Assembly: GCA_032821775.1 (NCBI GenBank)
Contig: JAVLRN010000010.1
Coordinates: forward strand, 1,240,001-1,304,000
Length of the DNA: 64,000 nucleotides
Origin: Sanguinoderma infundibulare
Lineage: Eukaryota > Basidiomycota > Agaricomycetes > Polyporales > Polyporaceae
Direction: 5' to 3'
Numbering within the stretch: the stretch's first letter is position 1; each line of letters begins with the position of its first letter. A program made the position numbers and the translations under genes. This document shows positions 46,926-59,619 of the stretch, one piece after another. The notes beneath the pieces are model-generated. The model was not told the DNA's origin. It made no database searches and saw nothing but the letters and a program-made list of their open reading frames with translations.

Positions 46926-48997
46926 ATGCTTCTCAACACCTTTCATCGAGTCTTCCGCCCTGTCGCGGCTCCGCTTAATTCGGTCCGGTGGCGCGAGGAC
47001 GAGCGCGACCCGCCCTCTGTGCCGGGCGCAAGAGCCAGCCTGAGCGATCGCGACGGCAACGAGCCCAGTAGCCAGAGGAATTCGAGCAGCGGTGACCACC
47101 ATGTCGATGGTGTCCGGGTCAGTCTCGACTCACTGGATAGCACCCCGCTGCTCGCACGGAAGCACTCCTCACAACCATCCACCTCCACGGCGACAACAGT
47201 TACCGTCACTGTAAATGGAGATAACCTTCACGCTGGCCCGTCACACGTCTTCTGGAAGACCCCGCACTCAGGCTCGGCGACTATTACAGGTTTGCAGCCT
47301 TTGAATGGCGAGGAGGGCTTCGCGAACTCGTCACCGGTGCTCTGGGGTTCGCATCCACTCAATCGGTCGGCGTCCTCACCGTCATTGCCATCCCCGCCTC
47401 CCAACGCGCTCGGCCCGCGGGAGTACAGGTCGTCGTCCCTCGGGAGGCAGAGCTCGCGATCGCTCAAGCTTCCCAGAGACTCCCTCTCCGCCTCGGAGGA
47501 CTCGGATGTGGAGAGCGAGCGCAACGAGCACCATGCACTGCCAAAACAGCTGTCGCCCATCCACGAGCAGCAGGTCCCATTTCCGCCCCATAGGAAGCTG
47601 TCAATGGACAGCGTGCCCAGGACGCCCGACTCCATCCGAACCTTCGACCGAATCAGTGAGCATTTCTTTCGCCTTTCTTCCTCGTGTCCCACTTAACCTC
47701 GCGTAATATTACACCACCGCCTTCCTGTGCAGCTACTCACTCGACGGCGAGCGCGTTCATCAATCGTCCGCTCAAGCGCTCCGTCAGCCAGACGTCCACC
47801 AGCACGCACTTCTCAACCGTCTCTTCCCCCACTCCCCCGGTCATACCGCCTCTGGATCTGCGACCCAATTTCCAGAGCGCGATGGGTGTACCGCACGGCG
47901 CACAGTCCCCCATTATACAAGCACCCACCCCGCGCAAGTCGCGCCTGCCTGCCCCGACACTGCCCACCGTCATCGGCAGCCCGCGCCAGATGAACATGGT
48001 GTCCGTGATATACGAAGACGGCACGTCGACGAGCGGCCGCACGAGCAGCTACGCGACAGCACCCGCGTCACCAAATACGCCCACTGCAGAGTCGGGAGAG
48101 CGTCTGTCTCTAACCGACCTCGCGAAGCTCATTGTCAACCCGGACGACATTGTGACAGACCCGAACAGAGGCTCGGCCACGGGCCCGAACACGGGCGAGA
48201 CGGTCGACACCGACGACACGCAGCGCGGGTTCCCCTCGGACACCGGCTTCCGCCTCCGCGATTCCTCAGCCGGGCCCAGGTCCGGCGGAGAACCAGAGCT
48301 CGAAGGAGACGCGGACACGCGGCCGAACAGCCGCACGGGCCTGCGCGTGCGCCCGCAGAACCCGATCCCGCCGAGCACGCACTCGGGGACGCCGCGCAAC
48401 TCTGGCGGGCAGCAGCGGCTGCGGTCGCGCTCTGGGACGTCGTCGCGCGGCGAGTCGTTCTTCGCGAATTTGGAGCAGCGTTGGCTGAAGGGCCTGTCGT
48501 TCGGCTCGGGCCGCTTCCTTCACCCGCCACCCGAGAGAAAGGGAGCTGGGGTTACGCATGCGTTCGTGCTCTTCTGGGTCGGATTTATCGCGCCGTGGTG
48601 CTGGCTCATCGGGGGCTGGCTGCTGTCACGCGATGGTGAGGCGTTCGAGCCCAAGGGGCCCCTGCTCCCGTTGTGGCACCGACGGCGCAAAGGAAAGCAT
48701 TTCGCCGTCCCGAACGGGTTCGGGGGCAGTGCTTCCGTGTCGAACGTCCAAGGTGCGATTGATCACCAGAGGATAAAGGCGACGTCGTGGTATCCGCTCC
48801 TGGCGCCGTCCGTCGAGTCCCTAGCGCCGTCGACGCATAGCCTTGGGTCGGCGCACAAACTGAAGAGGCACTCGGACGAGTCACGCAGGCCGGATCCGTG
48901 GATCGCGCGGTGCCGCGTCGCCGCGACGGTGAGCGGCGTGCTAATCTTTTCGGGGTTCGTGGTGGCGATGGTGTTTGCTGCCGGTGTTCGTGCTTGA
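46926..48997 (+). CDS. Serine-rich protein with two C-terminal membrane segments
   Basis: Two exons, 46926-47655 and 47733-48997, join in frame to give 664 residues. The first 500 residues are low-complexity and rich in Ser, Pro, Thr and Arg, with many SP/TP sites. They include SLTDLAKLIVNPDDIV, which looks like a short conserved motif. Two hydrophobic segments lie near the C-terminus: about 520-541 (FVLFWVGFIAPWCWLIGGWLL) and about 636-660 (VSGVLIFSGFVVAMVFAAGV). Between them is a basic loop (PLWHRRRKGKH). This layout (long cytosolic disordered region, double-pass anchor) resembles the serine-rich membrane proteins conserved in ascomycetes and basidiomycetes. A tie to cell polarity or membrane trafficking is only inference. 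Nothing suggests truncation. Confidence 0.75.
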
Positions 48998-49862
48998 CAT
49001 ATGTCGACGATTGGATGAATCGTAGATCTTCCTGGACGGTCTCATGCTGATTTGGACGATATACTGACAGGTCGATTGCTGTGTTGTGCCGATAGATGTA
49101 GGTCTATGTGTATGCTGTAAATATTGGGAACATAGGATGGTGTTGTGCATATACACCTGAATGGTGCTCTATCCTTCACCCCTCGCACGTTGACCAACAG
49201 ACTCGCTTGCCCAGACACCCACAGTCCACTGGGCCACTGCGCTCTACGCGTTTCCTTCTCGATACTCGCCGGCGCCGGCTAATCGGGCGGCCTCCGCACA
49301 GTGCAGCTCTTCCTGTGGGTCGTTGGGTACAGCTGCTTGAACCATCGATATCGGTGTCATTACGGGCCTCGTGGGAGAGTGAGGCTAAGGTCGAATGCAA
49401 GCTCTTTCACCTCCTTGAACGACCACGGAAGCGCGGCATCCTGGTTTTGCACTCATATAACGCAGGCAAAGAGACTAGTAGGTAGGCGACGGCGCGAGAG
49501 GCAGACGCGGCGGGGGCTGAATGAGAGGACTGGTTCTTGTCACGACTGAGGTGTCCAGTTCGAGACGGTGAGCGGCCGTCCGCTGGAGTGCATACGAAGT
49601 AGGCATAGAACACTGCATTCAGCTCTTGCGCGAACTGTTGCACCGTCTCTTGCATCGAAGAAGATCATTCTGGTGTAGAGCAATGGACGGAGGGATGAGG
49701 AGCTGTGTTCGTCTCTCAAAGGTAGGTATAAATTGTGAAAGCGGAATCCGAAGTGCATCTACTACAGGGTTTATCAACGAATTAGCTCGTCAAATAACGA
49801 TCGTGCCGCGCACTCACTGTACAAGCTCGAGTCTTCGACACTAGGATTTACCACACAGCACC
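48998..49862. other. Intergenic region between convergent genes
   Basis: The 3' flanks of the serine-rich protein (+) and the alpha/beta hydrolase (-). No gene, RNA or repeat recognised. Confidence 0.5.
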
Positions 49863-51669
49863 TTACAACAACGATCGCTGAGCCCCGTATCTGCTGTTCA
49901 AGAACTCATGCAACTCTTTGGCTGCGGAAAAAAAGAATAAGTACCGGAGCGAGGGCGGGATGCCTCTCTGTTCAACTCACCAAATATAGACGGGACCTCC
50001 TGCGGTATCAAGTGTCCCGACTCCAAGATGCGCACATGGGACGAGTTCGCCGGCCTCCGCCACACCGCCCTCCGCCTATACTCCATGTCGCTGACGTCAA
50101 GCAGAATGTCAGCGCTCTTGTCCTTTCTCTACCTCCAACTCCAAATCGGTATCATCAGACCACTCACCGCTCGTCGAGCTTGCCAGCGATAAGCCAACGC
50201 AACTCGATGCGCTCGTCGAGCGTTCGCAGCAGCTCGAACGCCTCGAACGTCGCCCGCTCCTCCGCGAAGCAGATCGCCTCCTGGATCCCTGGCATCTTGA
50301 GCTTGACGGGCCGGTCGGGCCCACCGGAATCGTACAGCGCGCACTGGACGTAGATCCCGAGCGCGACGGGGTCCCAGGCGGCGAAGAAGGACGTCGAGGC
50401 GAACATCTTGGAGGCTTCCTCGCTGCATGGAGCAAGTCCCATGTCGAAAATTTAGCTGCCACGGAGATCGCGCCGGGGGAGGAGCGGGGCTCACCGAGAA
50501 GACCACCCGTCGCGCCGCCGGATAGCGCCGCGCGCGAGGATCTTGATGCCTGGTGTAGTCGCTGGGGTCTCGGCGTGCATGGAGCGGATCATGGCCTCGA
50601 CGAGGAAGAGGCGGTTGAACAGGGCTGGCACTTGGATCGCTGCGCGTGCGCTTGAGGGCCGGCAGATCAGCTAGTTGGTTTTGAAGCGGATGGAGACAGG
50701 AAACCTACATCGAAGCGCCGCCAAAGGAATGTCCGACAGGAAGTAGGTTGCGGCTCTCAAATCCACGGCCCTTTCTGGACTCCGCTTCGGCGTCGGGGAG
50801 TCGCGGCAGATGTGTTGGGAGCGACGCAGGCGAGGCGGACGTCGGGAGGTAGTGCAGGAGGAAGTGCAGGATGTCACGGCTGTTGTCCCGCCAGTCGTCT
50901 GGAAGAAATGAAAAGTGAATCGTTTGAGCTGTGGCAGCTTTTAAAGGAAGCGCCTAAACACACAGAGACCGCCTAAGTTGGCGTTGTTGATCAGACAGGC
51001 ATCGCCGTGGTTCGCAGCCTCCCAGGACCAGATCTCGTCGACCTGGTAGCTCGCCTTCGCAGAGTAGTCCGCGATAAGATGTTTCAACCCAGGTTCCCAT
51101 GTCTGTGTGCGCAAAAGCATGTCAGCGTCGACACAACAAGCTCAGTATGCAGATGTGCGGCGTAGAAGCGGGCAGCCTACCTCCTTCGGGAATCCGTTCG
51201 GGTGCGCGAGGAGTAGTGTTACGCCCCTCCCGTTGCCCGCAAGGTCCTTCCGGACGTATCGGTTCACGCAGTTCCACAGCGGCCTGTCGTTGGGAGGCAG
51301 CGAGTCCAATCGCCCAGCCCACTGCGCCTCTTTGGTGGCGAGCACGCTGTCCAACGTCTTGGTCACGGTGGCCTTGAACTCGTCCTTGTTCGGGGTCCAC
51401 TGCGGGAGCGTCGGGAGCGGCATGTATGGGCTGGTCCGTGGGTACGCAGCAGGGACGAGGTGTGTTGAGAGCGTGTACCATTCATCTAGGAGGGACTGGC
51501 GAGGCGGGGACGGCAGCGCTGGGAGAGTGGTGCTCTGTGTGGGGGCGTCGAAGGGTAAGAGAGGTCGCGGGTTGCACGAAGGGAGATCGAAGGGGGGAGG
51601 TGGAGGGAATGTCAGCGCATTCGGGTCGAGCAACTCGCGCGACTGCGGCGCGTCACTTGAGAATGCCAT
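49863..51669 (-). CDS. Alpha/beta hydrolase
   Basis: A multi-exon gene of the alpha/beta-hydrolase fold. The first long exon ends VTLLLAHPNGFPKE, the oxyanion-side strand-turn of the fold (HxNGF-type). A following exon gives DEIWSWEAANHGDACLINNANLGGL. The nucleophile elbow is GHSFGG, with Ser as the predicted catalytic residue, in a segment reading SRNLLPVGHSFGGAS. Near the end, VRILESGHLIPQEVP carries the likely catalytic His. The last exon ends GAQRSLL and a stop at 49863-49865. The N-terminal 60 residues are proline-rich and poorly conserved in type. The ATG at 51669 is the first in-frame start after a divergent stretch. The substrate is unknown; an esterase or lipase-like role is possible. 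The C-terminus is not a canonical peroxisomal signal. Confidence 0.8.
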
Positions 51670-52097
51670 TCTGCCTGGTTTCCCGGATGTTAGGGCTCTG
51701 CTCGTCGGTAATGCGCAGTATCGTCTCCAGGAGAAGATTGGCGGTATCGTAGAGCTGACTGTACAAGATCCGTTTATGTACCTGAGGAAGAAGAGGGACA
51801 TGAAGGCGGCTGGTTCAAGTGACCACACCGGTTATCCGTGGTTCCGGTATCCGTGGCGGATGACCACAAACCACTGTGACCGAGGACTTGTCGCCGAGCC
51901 TGGCCGATCAGCTCAACGACACACGGCACCGCCACGACCCTTCTCCGTCACTAATACAAGTGTTTCGAAACACAATGTACATTGGCGCAAGTACAACACC
52001 TAGTGAGAATGCTACATAGCTACACAGTACACAAGCATCGATAAACATCTAGGACAACAGTGCTATCACCGGCAAATCCCCTTCCCTGGAAGACGAT
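51670..52097. other. Intergenic region between two minus-strand genes
   Basis: The region holds the promoter of the hydrolase and the 3' flank of seryl-tRNA synthetase. No coding signal or repeat recognised. Confidence 0.5.
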
Positions 52098-53785
52098 CTA
52101 TGCTTGCTTGCGCTGAAGGTTCTTCGGAAGTTCCTTGACCCACGGCAAGAACTCCCGACCTTGCATGTATGGCCGGAGAACTTCGGGAACGACGAGACCC
52201 TGAATTTGAAGGTGGCGTGAGAACGCGTAGACGGGTTGAGGGTGTGCGTGGAACTCACATCTGGTGTCTGGTAATTCTCGACAATACAGCACAGTGCGCG
52301 CTCCGTTGCGCAGAGCGTGCCGTTGAGCATGTGAACGTAGACCTTGCGCGTCTGTTCCTTGGTCTTCAGGCCGCAACGGACCTCAAGTCTTCGGCTCTCT
52401 GCAACCAGTCTCAGCTAGTATTTATCCGATTGGTACAAGCAAGACTCACGGTAGTCTGTGCAATTCGAGCACGACACAAGCTCCTTGTACTGCCCCTGGA
52501 ACGGGAACCACGCTTCGAGGTCGAACTTCTGTGATGCTGCGAGGTTCAGCGCCCCCGAGACGATCGCGACGAGGCGGTAGGGAATCTTCAAGTTCTGGTA
52601 GAACGCCTCCGAGTTCGCGACCATCGCGTCGAACGTCTCCCAGCTCTTCTCTGGGTCGGTGATGCAGAACTGCTCGACCTTCTCGAACTGGTGCACCCGG
52701 AAGATACCCCACATGTCGCGCCCCGCCGAGCCGGCCTCCTTGCGGAAGCAGGTCGAGTACCCGGCGTACTTGATCGGGAGCTGCGTCTCGGGCGAGTCAA
52801 ACCACTCATCCGAGTGGTAAGCTGAGATGGGCTGCTCTGAGGTCGCGATGAGGTACTTCTCGTCCTCGGCGGCGATGACCTTGTAGAGCTCCTCGTCGAA
52901 CTGCTCGAGCTGCGCGGTCTTGCCCATGACTTCCTTGTTCATCATGAACGGAGGCTGGATCTTCTTGTAGCCCTGTTTGCGGAGGAAGTCGAGGCCGTAC
53001 GAGATGAGGGCTTGGTTAAGATCGATGCCGTCGTTGGTCAGGAAGTATCCTCGGTGGCCGGTGATCTTCGCGCCTGGGCCCGACCTCGAGAAGGATTCAT
53101 GGCAGAGAGAATTGCAAAACTTACCTCGCTCCAGATCCATAGCGTCAAGACGAAGGAGGACCTCGTGATGAGGCATAATATCCGCCCTCTTCTCTACCTC
53201 CTTGGCGTCGGGATGCCATGTCTTGAGCGTCTTGTTGTCGTCCTACTGCCCTCATCAGTACCGTCGTCTTCTCATGCAGGAACGAACGCAACTTGGAGTG
53301 ACATACCTCAGTCAAACTGACGGGTACGTCCTTGTTGACGATGTTGCCGACCGTCGAGGCTTTTTGGCGCATCATCGCCTCAAGCTCCTTCGCTTCATTT
53401 CGTTTTGCCGCGACCTGCGCGTCAATCTCTTTTTTCTTCACGACCAGCTCGTCCGCGTTCTCCTTCGCCTGGGACGCCGTGTCAGCATGACGTGATCGCG
53501 TGCTTCGGATGCGGGGGAGCGCACTTTCTTCTTGGCTGCTATCTCTTTTTGTACAGTATTTACCGACTTTGCAAGGTTGTTTGCCTCGAAGTCGACTGTC
53601 GCACAGCGTCAAGGAGGCGCATGAGAGGAATATAATGGCATCCACACACGTTTTACCCAGTCGGCATACATCTGGATGACCTCATCCACGATCTCGGCCG
53701 ACAGCCCTCGTTTCCGCTGCGACTCCCTGATCTCCTCCGCATTGCCGCCTTTGTTGTCGATGAAGTGCAGGACGTCTAAAGTCAT
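52098..53785 (-). CDS. SES1: Seryl-tRNA synthetase, cytosolic
   Basis: A class II aminoacyl-tRNA synthetase that charges tRNA-Ser (and the first step for selenocysteine in organisms that use it). The N-terminus ([20 protein letters not shown]) and the following long coiled coil ([20 protein letters not shown]) form the tRNA-binding arm. Motif 1 lies around [20 protein letters not shown]. Motif 2 is [20 protein letters not shown], with its catalytic Arg, and motif 3 is [19 protein letters not shown]. The protein ends [10 protein letters not shown], with a basic C-terminal tail as in eukaryotic cytosolic enzymes. At least five introns are needed, and all joins checked keep frame. No mitochondrial presequence is seen. 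The gene is transcribed divergently from SET1. Confidence 0.95.
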
Positions 53786-54602
53786 GGTGAATGTCGGTGT
53801 CTAGGGTGAATGGTGGTATACGGATGGGTGCCTGTGAAGTCGAGGCATACAAAGGCTGGAGTCATCGATGCTTAAATGCCATCGATTTAAAGGCTAAATC
53901 GTATCTAATCTCGGTTATTCCGGACTAAGTCACAGGGATCATCATAATTGAAACTCCGATAATGCGTTGAAGATCTCCGCATATTCTCCGCAAGCGAACA
54001 ATTTGCGCCGGCGCCGGTTGGGCGATGTGTCGCCCCCACTCCCTCCCATCCTCGACGTTGACGCTTTCTCCTGGCTTTCTGCTCTCTCATGCTGCGAGCG
54101 ATGGTCGTTCGATCAAGGCCAAGTGCTGGGCCGTCTTGGGTCGCTCTCTGAACTGCCAAATGTTCTCGAGTGGCGGAAACAGGCAAGCCCGAAGTCTCAC
54201 CATGAAAACTTCTTCAGGTGCTTTCGTCAGGTCCCCACGTTCACGACGGATGGTGGTGTAGGGAAGGGTGTTGCAATGTAGGGCGAGGAGGATGTGGGAG
54301 GCTGGCGGTTGGATGACTTGGTGTTAGGCAATTTTACGACATGTGGTGCGGTATCGAGTGTTTTCCGTGTGTGCGAGTAAGAGGAGTGGGCAAAATTTCC
54401 TTCATGAACGTGTGCGTATTTCCTGAGTGAACCCAGCCAACAATTGCGGCAGGAAGGGTCGTTGGGCGGAACAAGGTGGCCCAAGATGTCGCCCAAGGCG
54501 CGAAGTTGCGAGGGCGATGCCGCTTGACCCACGACCACCACCTCGTCCACGTCCCTCTGTCCCTCGTCCCCTCGTCCCCTGTCTACCTCCCCGTGCTCGT
54601 CG
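53786..54602. promoter_or_regulatory. Divergent intergenic region, SES1 / SET1
   Basis: 817 bp between the two start codons. A TTTAAA-type AT-rich patch lies near 53,870-53,890 on the SES1 side. Open frames on both strands show no family-like sequence. The size allows separate promoters. Confidence 0.5.
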
Positions 54603-57600
54603 ATGTCGGGCAAGGCACCGCCGCGAGCACCGCGAGCACTCTTAAATTCTCTACATGGATCCGCCGCAGCCGCTGTCGCGCCCTCGTCCTCAACTCCTCC
54701 CAACGCGCCCTCAGCCTCTCGGATAGGAGCGACTCCACCCACCGGCCCTCGTAGTCTTCTCCACGGCCAGGCTGGAGCAAGAGGTCGAGGTGGAAAACCG
54801 TACGTGAATGGCCACGCTGGCATTCCAACCGGCCCTGCCGCCCCATCACCCCCCACCGGGCCCAAGGGCAAACAAGTCGATGTTGGTTGGACTCAGCCGG
54901 GTAGTTCGAGTGGTGTAGGTGCCCTTTCGTCGGGCTAGCGGTAGAATTGTGAGCTCATGGGCTTTTTCCATTGTTTACAGGCGCAACCCAACGGCGCAGG
55001 ACCCAGTAGGGCTGCACTTCCACAGGAGCCGACAGCGCTGAACGCGCGGCATACTGCCATTTCCTTCAAGCTCAGACCAAGTGCGCCTTCTTCCTCGTCG
55101 CGCTCCAACGGCGATGGGCCGCAACCCCCAACGTCACCACGGTTGAAAGCCTTCGCGCCCCCTCCGCCACCGCAGCCGTCAGAACCTCCACCCCCTCCGC
55201 CGCCTCCTACGACCGAACCTCCTCCACCCCCACCTCCTACAACGGAGCCCCCACCCCCTCCACCTCCATCAGAAGAGCCTCCTCCACCCCCACCTCCGCC
55301 ATTTGAGCCCCCGCCTCCACCGTCGGAACCTCCCCCTCCGCCACCGCCACCCGCTGCATCTGCACCTCCGTTACCGCCCTCATTACCGCCGCCCCCACCT
55401 CCCCCGCCTTCCTCTGCTCCTCCGCCATTACCTTCGTCATCTTCTATTCCTCCTCCACCATCGTCCCCTCCGCCGCTCCCCCCAGATATTCCTCCTCCTA
55501 TTCCGTCGACATCCGCTGTTCGGTTGCCGCCGACTGGTCCTAGACGGGGTCCCGTCGCAGGCATCTATTCGGCTCAACCGCACGTGCGCCTATCAACTCA
55601 CATTCCTACGGGCCCTCGAGCACAAAGACCGCCGAGTCCACCCATACCTCACCCCCCAAGCGAGCCTCCACCTCCACGGCCGCCTTCCCCTCAGCTCTAT
55701 TCCCTCCCACCGCCGCCGCCATGGCCACCGGAACGATCCGAGTATCCTCCAGGCAAAGATTTCAAGGTCTTATTCGACTACGCGATCGACAAGGATCGGG
55801 AAGGGCAGTACCGGGCGCTTGCGGAGAAGCTGCGGGAGAAGGGGATGGATCAGGGAGATGCACCGCGTGTGAAAGGGAAAGGAAAGGGCAAGGAGATCAT
55901 CCTGCGGTATGCTGGCGAGGTTATTGAGGGAGAGCATGAGGCCGTGGTTCGAGATCCGAGGAAGGAGGCCAAGGTGAAGCGGTTGCCGACACTACGACCT
56001 GTCAGGACGGAGCTTGTGCAGTGCAAGTACGAGGTATGTTTTTCTTTTGGCTTGCACATGAGATTCGAAGTGGCGCTAAGGTGGGAATTTATTAGTACGA
56101 TGCGAACTCCAAAGGTCCTCTACCACCGACAAGCGTCCTGATCTTCGGTATCTCGCCACTCATGCCAAATCAACATCTACGACGACATTTTGGCATGTAC
56201 GGTGCGATCATATCCTTCGAGCCGCAGATCGACAAAGCGAGCGGTGGCGCGCTTGGGATCGTGTTCATCAGGTATGCGTCGCATGAGGAGGCAAAGAAGT
56301 GCGTGGAGAGCGAGCACGGGAAGAAGCTCAATATCTCCGTCCCCGGAGTTGGCGAGGGTGAGGTGCTCAGGGTAGTGTTTGACGGAGAAGGGAAGGTGTT
56401 GAAGGCGGTCATGGTGGAGCTGGATAGGCGCAGGAGGGAGAAGGTGAGGCGAGAGAAGGAGGAGAAGGAGAAGGAGAAGGCGCACCTGAAGCCTACCCCG
56501 ACGTCGAGCGCGACTCAAACTCCTGTGCACGCTAACAACCCATGGCGGACGACGCTCCGCGACGGCGGTCCTCACAACAATCAACGGCAGCAAAGTCAAC
56601 ATGTTGTTTCGCGACCTCTTCTACCAAACGCGCACCTCCCAATGCGCCCACAAGGGCTCACGCCGATGTCGATGACGGCTTCTCCCGCGCAGCACGCGAA
56701 GGCGAGCCCGTTACCAAACGGTACGCCGACGGGGCCGCGGAACGGCCCTGCACGCGTGCGGAGACCAGGACCGCCTTCCCATCCCCAAGGCTTTCGCGCC
56801 CGCAATAATATGCACGTCTTGCCAGCTCCACCGCCCGTGCATATCCACCCGCCCATCCACCTTTTTCCGAACGGTATCGAGGCTGGACCTGTGCTGCCTC
56901 CTAGCATGCAGTTTGGCCTGAACACCGTGGAAGTAGTGCCGTCTCCGATGCCTTTTCTGCCCTCGCGCTCACCCTCGCCGCCGCCCGTATGGAAACGGCC
57001 GCAATATGGGAGGGGGAAGAAGAAGATCGACTACGACGTGATCAAGGCGGAGCTCGCGAAAAACGGGTTCGACCACATCGCGATCGACGGGCATGTGGGA
57101 GGCGTAGAGGAGGAGGACGTGCAGAAGTTCATGGCGGGGTTCAAGGTTGACAAGGTGCGTCGCGAATGTCATTTGGTTTTGTTCGGGTGACTGACATCGC
57201 CGTTTGTCTCCTTCACTCAGATCCTCCGCGACCGTCACAGCTGGTACGTGACGTTCAAGGACCCGGTTACCGCCCATCGTTCGGCAATGGTTCTGAACGG
57301 ACCAGGGCGGACGCTTGCGTACCATGCTGTCACCGTCACCGTTCGCCCTGCGCCTACACACATCCCCACGGCGCACAAGACGGAGTGGACAGATGGGGAG
57401 ATTCTTGAGCAGGCGGAGAAGGACCTTCGGCAAGAGCTCAGCACGACGCTTGAGAAGGACATCGTGGAGCGCATCCTCGCATCCCAGGTGAGGAGGTTGG
57501 TCAACGAGGAGCGCGCCAAGAAAGGCGCGGCCGTCGATGGTCATGTCGCAGAGGTGCTGGAACACGAGTCGTCGAAGTACATGGACAGAGACGCACTCCG

Positions 57601-59142
57601 CGGGCTCTCATTCCGGACCAAGAAGAAGCGACCACGAGAGGAGGCTGTCGCGCCGGTGGAGGAGGGGGCTGTGGTTGCGGAGGACGTGGTGCTGGTGGAC
57701 AGGCCGAAGAAGAAGCCCAAGAAGTCGAAAAAGGTCGTTCTCGAGGAGAAGGTCATCGAGTCGGAGGACGAGGATGCCACTCCAGCTGTGGTCATTCTCG
57801 AGCCCGAGCCCGAGCCCGAACCTCCTAAGCCGCGCAAGCGCGCGATGTCGGAGGCGAGTGAGATCGAGGTGCCTGTCAAGAAGAAGGCCAAGTCCCAGCA
57901 CGTCCAGGTCGTCGAGGACAACGTCGTGCCTGTGCGCGCGAAGAAGTCCAAGAAGGCTGCTGTCACCGAGGTTTTGCCAGACATCAGTGTGTTTGAGGAG
58001 GTCGTGCATGAGGTCCTTCCGGAGTCGTTGCCGTTTGAGCCTCCTGCGGTCGATCAGGTCCACGTTACGACTCCTTTGGGCTTCACACCATCACCGGTCA
58101 CGTCTCCAACTGTGGCCGTTCCCATACAACTGCCACCAACAGCGACGATCGACCCCATTGCCGAAGGGATCTGCGAGGACGAGGAGGACATGTACTTCGC
58201 GAAGCTCGCGCTGGAACGCATGCTTTCGGGCAAGTCTGCGAAACCCTTGGAGGAGCCCGAGCCCGAACCCGAACCGGATGCGCCACCTGATGGGCCCCGC
58301 AAGCACGTTACCGGATCGGCGCGGGCGGAAGGGTACTACAAGATCTCGCACGCGGAGAAGTCGGCGTACGTCGCGCAGTACGCGCTGCGCGGCATGACGA
58401 ATACTGTCGCGGCCGAGACCGAGAAGGCTCCGGCGACAAAACCCGCGGTCGCGTCTTCGCGATCGAATCGTGCGAATGCGCGTCGGCGCGCACAGGGCCT
58501 GGAGGAGATCAATCAGGTGCAGCGCGCGATGGCTCTATCCAAGGGAGAGGCTGCGGCGCCGGACTCGGTCAAGTACAACCAGCTCCAGACGCGGAAGAAG
58601 CACCTACGGTTCGCGCGGTCGCCGATCCACGACTGGGGTTTGTACGCGATGGAGAAGATCAACCGTGGGGACCTTGTCATCGAGTACGTCGGCGAGGTCA
58701 TCCGTGCGCAGGTCGCGGACAAGCGCGAGAAGGCGTACGAGCGGCAGGGGATTGGTAGCAGCTATCTGTTCCGTATCGACGAGGATCTGGTGGTGGATGC
58801 GACGAAGAAGGGCAACCTTGGGTGCGTCAGCGACGTCTACGCCTCGTTCTTCGTTGAGATACTGACTGGGTTTCCATTTAGGCGGCTGATCAACCACTCT
58901 TGCGACCCCAATTGCACGGCGAAGATCATCACGATCAGTGGGGAGAAGAAGATCGTGATATACGCCAAGCAAGATATTGAACTCGGCAGTGAGATCACTT
59001 ACGGTGCGTATCTCCTCGACTTGGGCTACTGCATTGTGCTCATCATCGGTCTCCGTCTCTCCCAGATTATCATTTCCCTATCGAACAGGACAAGATACCT
59101 TGCCTCTGCGGTTCCGTCAAGTGTCGCGGGACTCTCAACTAG
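54603..59142 (+). CDS. SET1: Histone H3K4 methyltransferase SET1
   Basis: The catalytic subunit of the COMPASS complex, which methylates H3 lysine 4 at active promoters. Six exons (54603-54914, 54981-56033, 56096-57154, 57221-58821, 58882-59003, 59066-59142) join in frame to give 1407 residues. The N-terminal region is low-complexity, with a polyproline tract at residues 162-280. An RRM follows at about 466-535 ([18 protein letters not shown]), then a second RNA-binding-like block near 810 ([21 protein letters not shown]). An acidic/basic linker leads to an N-SET region ([13 protein letters not shown]). The SET domain starts near 1266 ([19 protein letters not shown]), with EYVGEVIR and [14 protein letters not shown], and a post-[13 protein letters not shown] (C-x-C-x4-C). 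All catalytic motifs are present. Confidence 0.96.
55156..55510 (+). repeat. Polyproline coding repeat in SET1
   Basis: About 355 bp of near-tandem CCN-rich sequence encoding runs of 5-10 prolines separated by short S/E/T-containing spacers, such as PSEPPPPP. It is the most repetitive stretch in the window and is likely to be length-polymorphic. Its complement reads as a glycine-rich open frame that is a by-product. Confidence 0.9.
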
Positions 59143-59619
59143 AACTGCGGCTGTCGTTCGTGCGCTTCTACTACTACCATATGTTTATCTGTGTCGGAAC
59201 TGCTTGCCGTCTTCGCATACCCTGCTGTCATCATCTGCCTTCTTTGCACTTCTCTCTTCCCCCTGTGTCTCTCTTACTATCTCCATCTCTCTGTCATCGC
59301 TGTCATCGATTGAACCTCTTGCATTCGACCCGCCCGCCCACATCTGTATCTTATATTGTAACACGTGTCTTACTACGACCCTTTGCCGTACCTACGGTCG
59401 AATAATGCAGTCGAGAACACCGCTGGAGCTTGGACATCGACCCGCCGCGTTTGCCCCGCGATATACAGTCAATGCCGTTGTGCAATATCATAATGGTAAG
59501 ATTTTTCGCGCGGCGCACCGTAGGAATCAGTTATCAAGCTGCCTCTGACACTGGATTCGTGCCGATGGTCGCAGGTGGGACACGCTTGGACTCCTGGTGG
59601 GCGAGATAAGTCTGTATTC
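59143..59619. other. 3' flank of SET1 up to the right repeat arm
   Basis: A C/T-rich, non-coding stretch between the SET1 stop and the start of recognisable similarity with the left arm. Confidence 0.5.

Noticed and set aside
54935..55564. Glycine-rich open frame of 209 codons on the minus strand
   Set aside because: It is the complement of the SET1 polyproline tract; the SET1 frame has matching splice joins and domains, so the antisense frame is a composition by-product.
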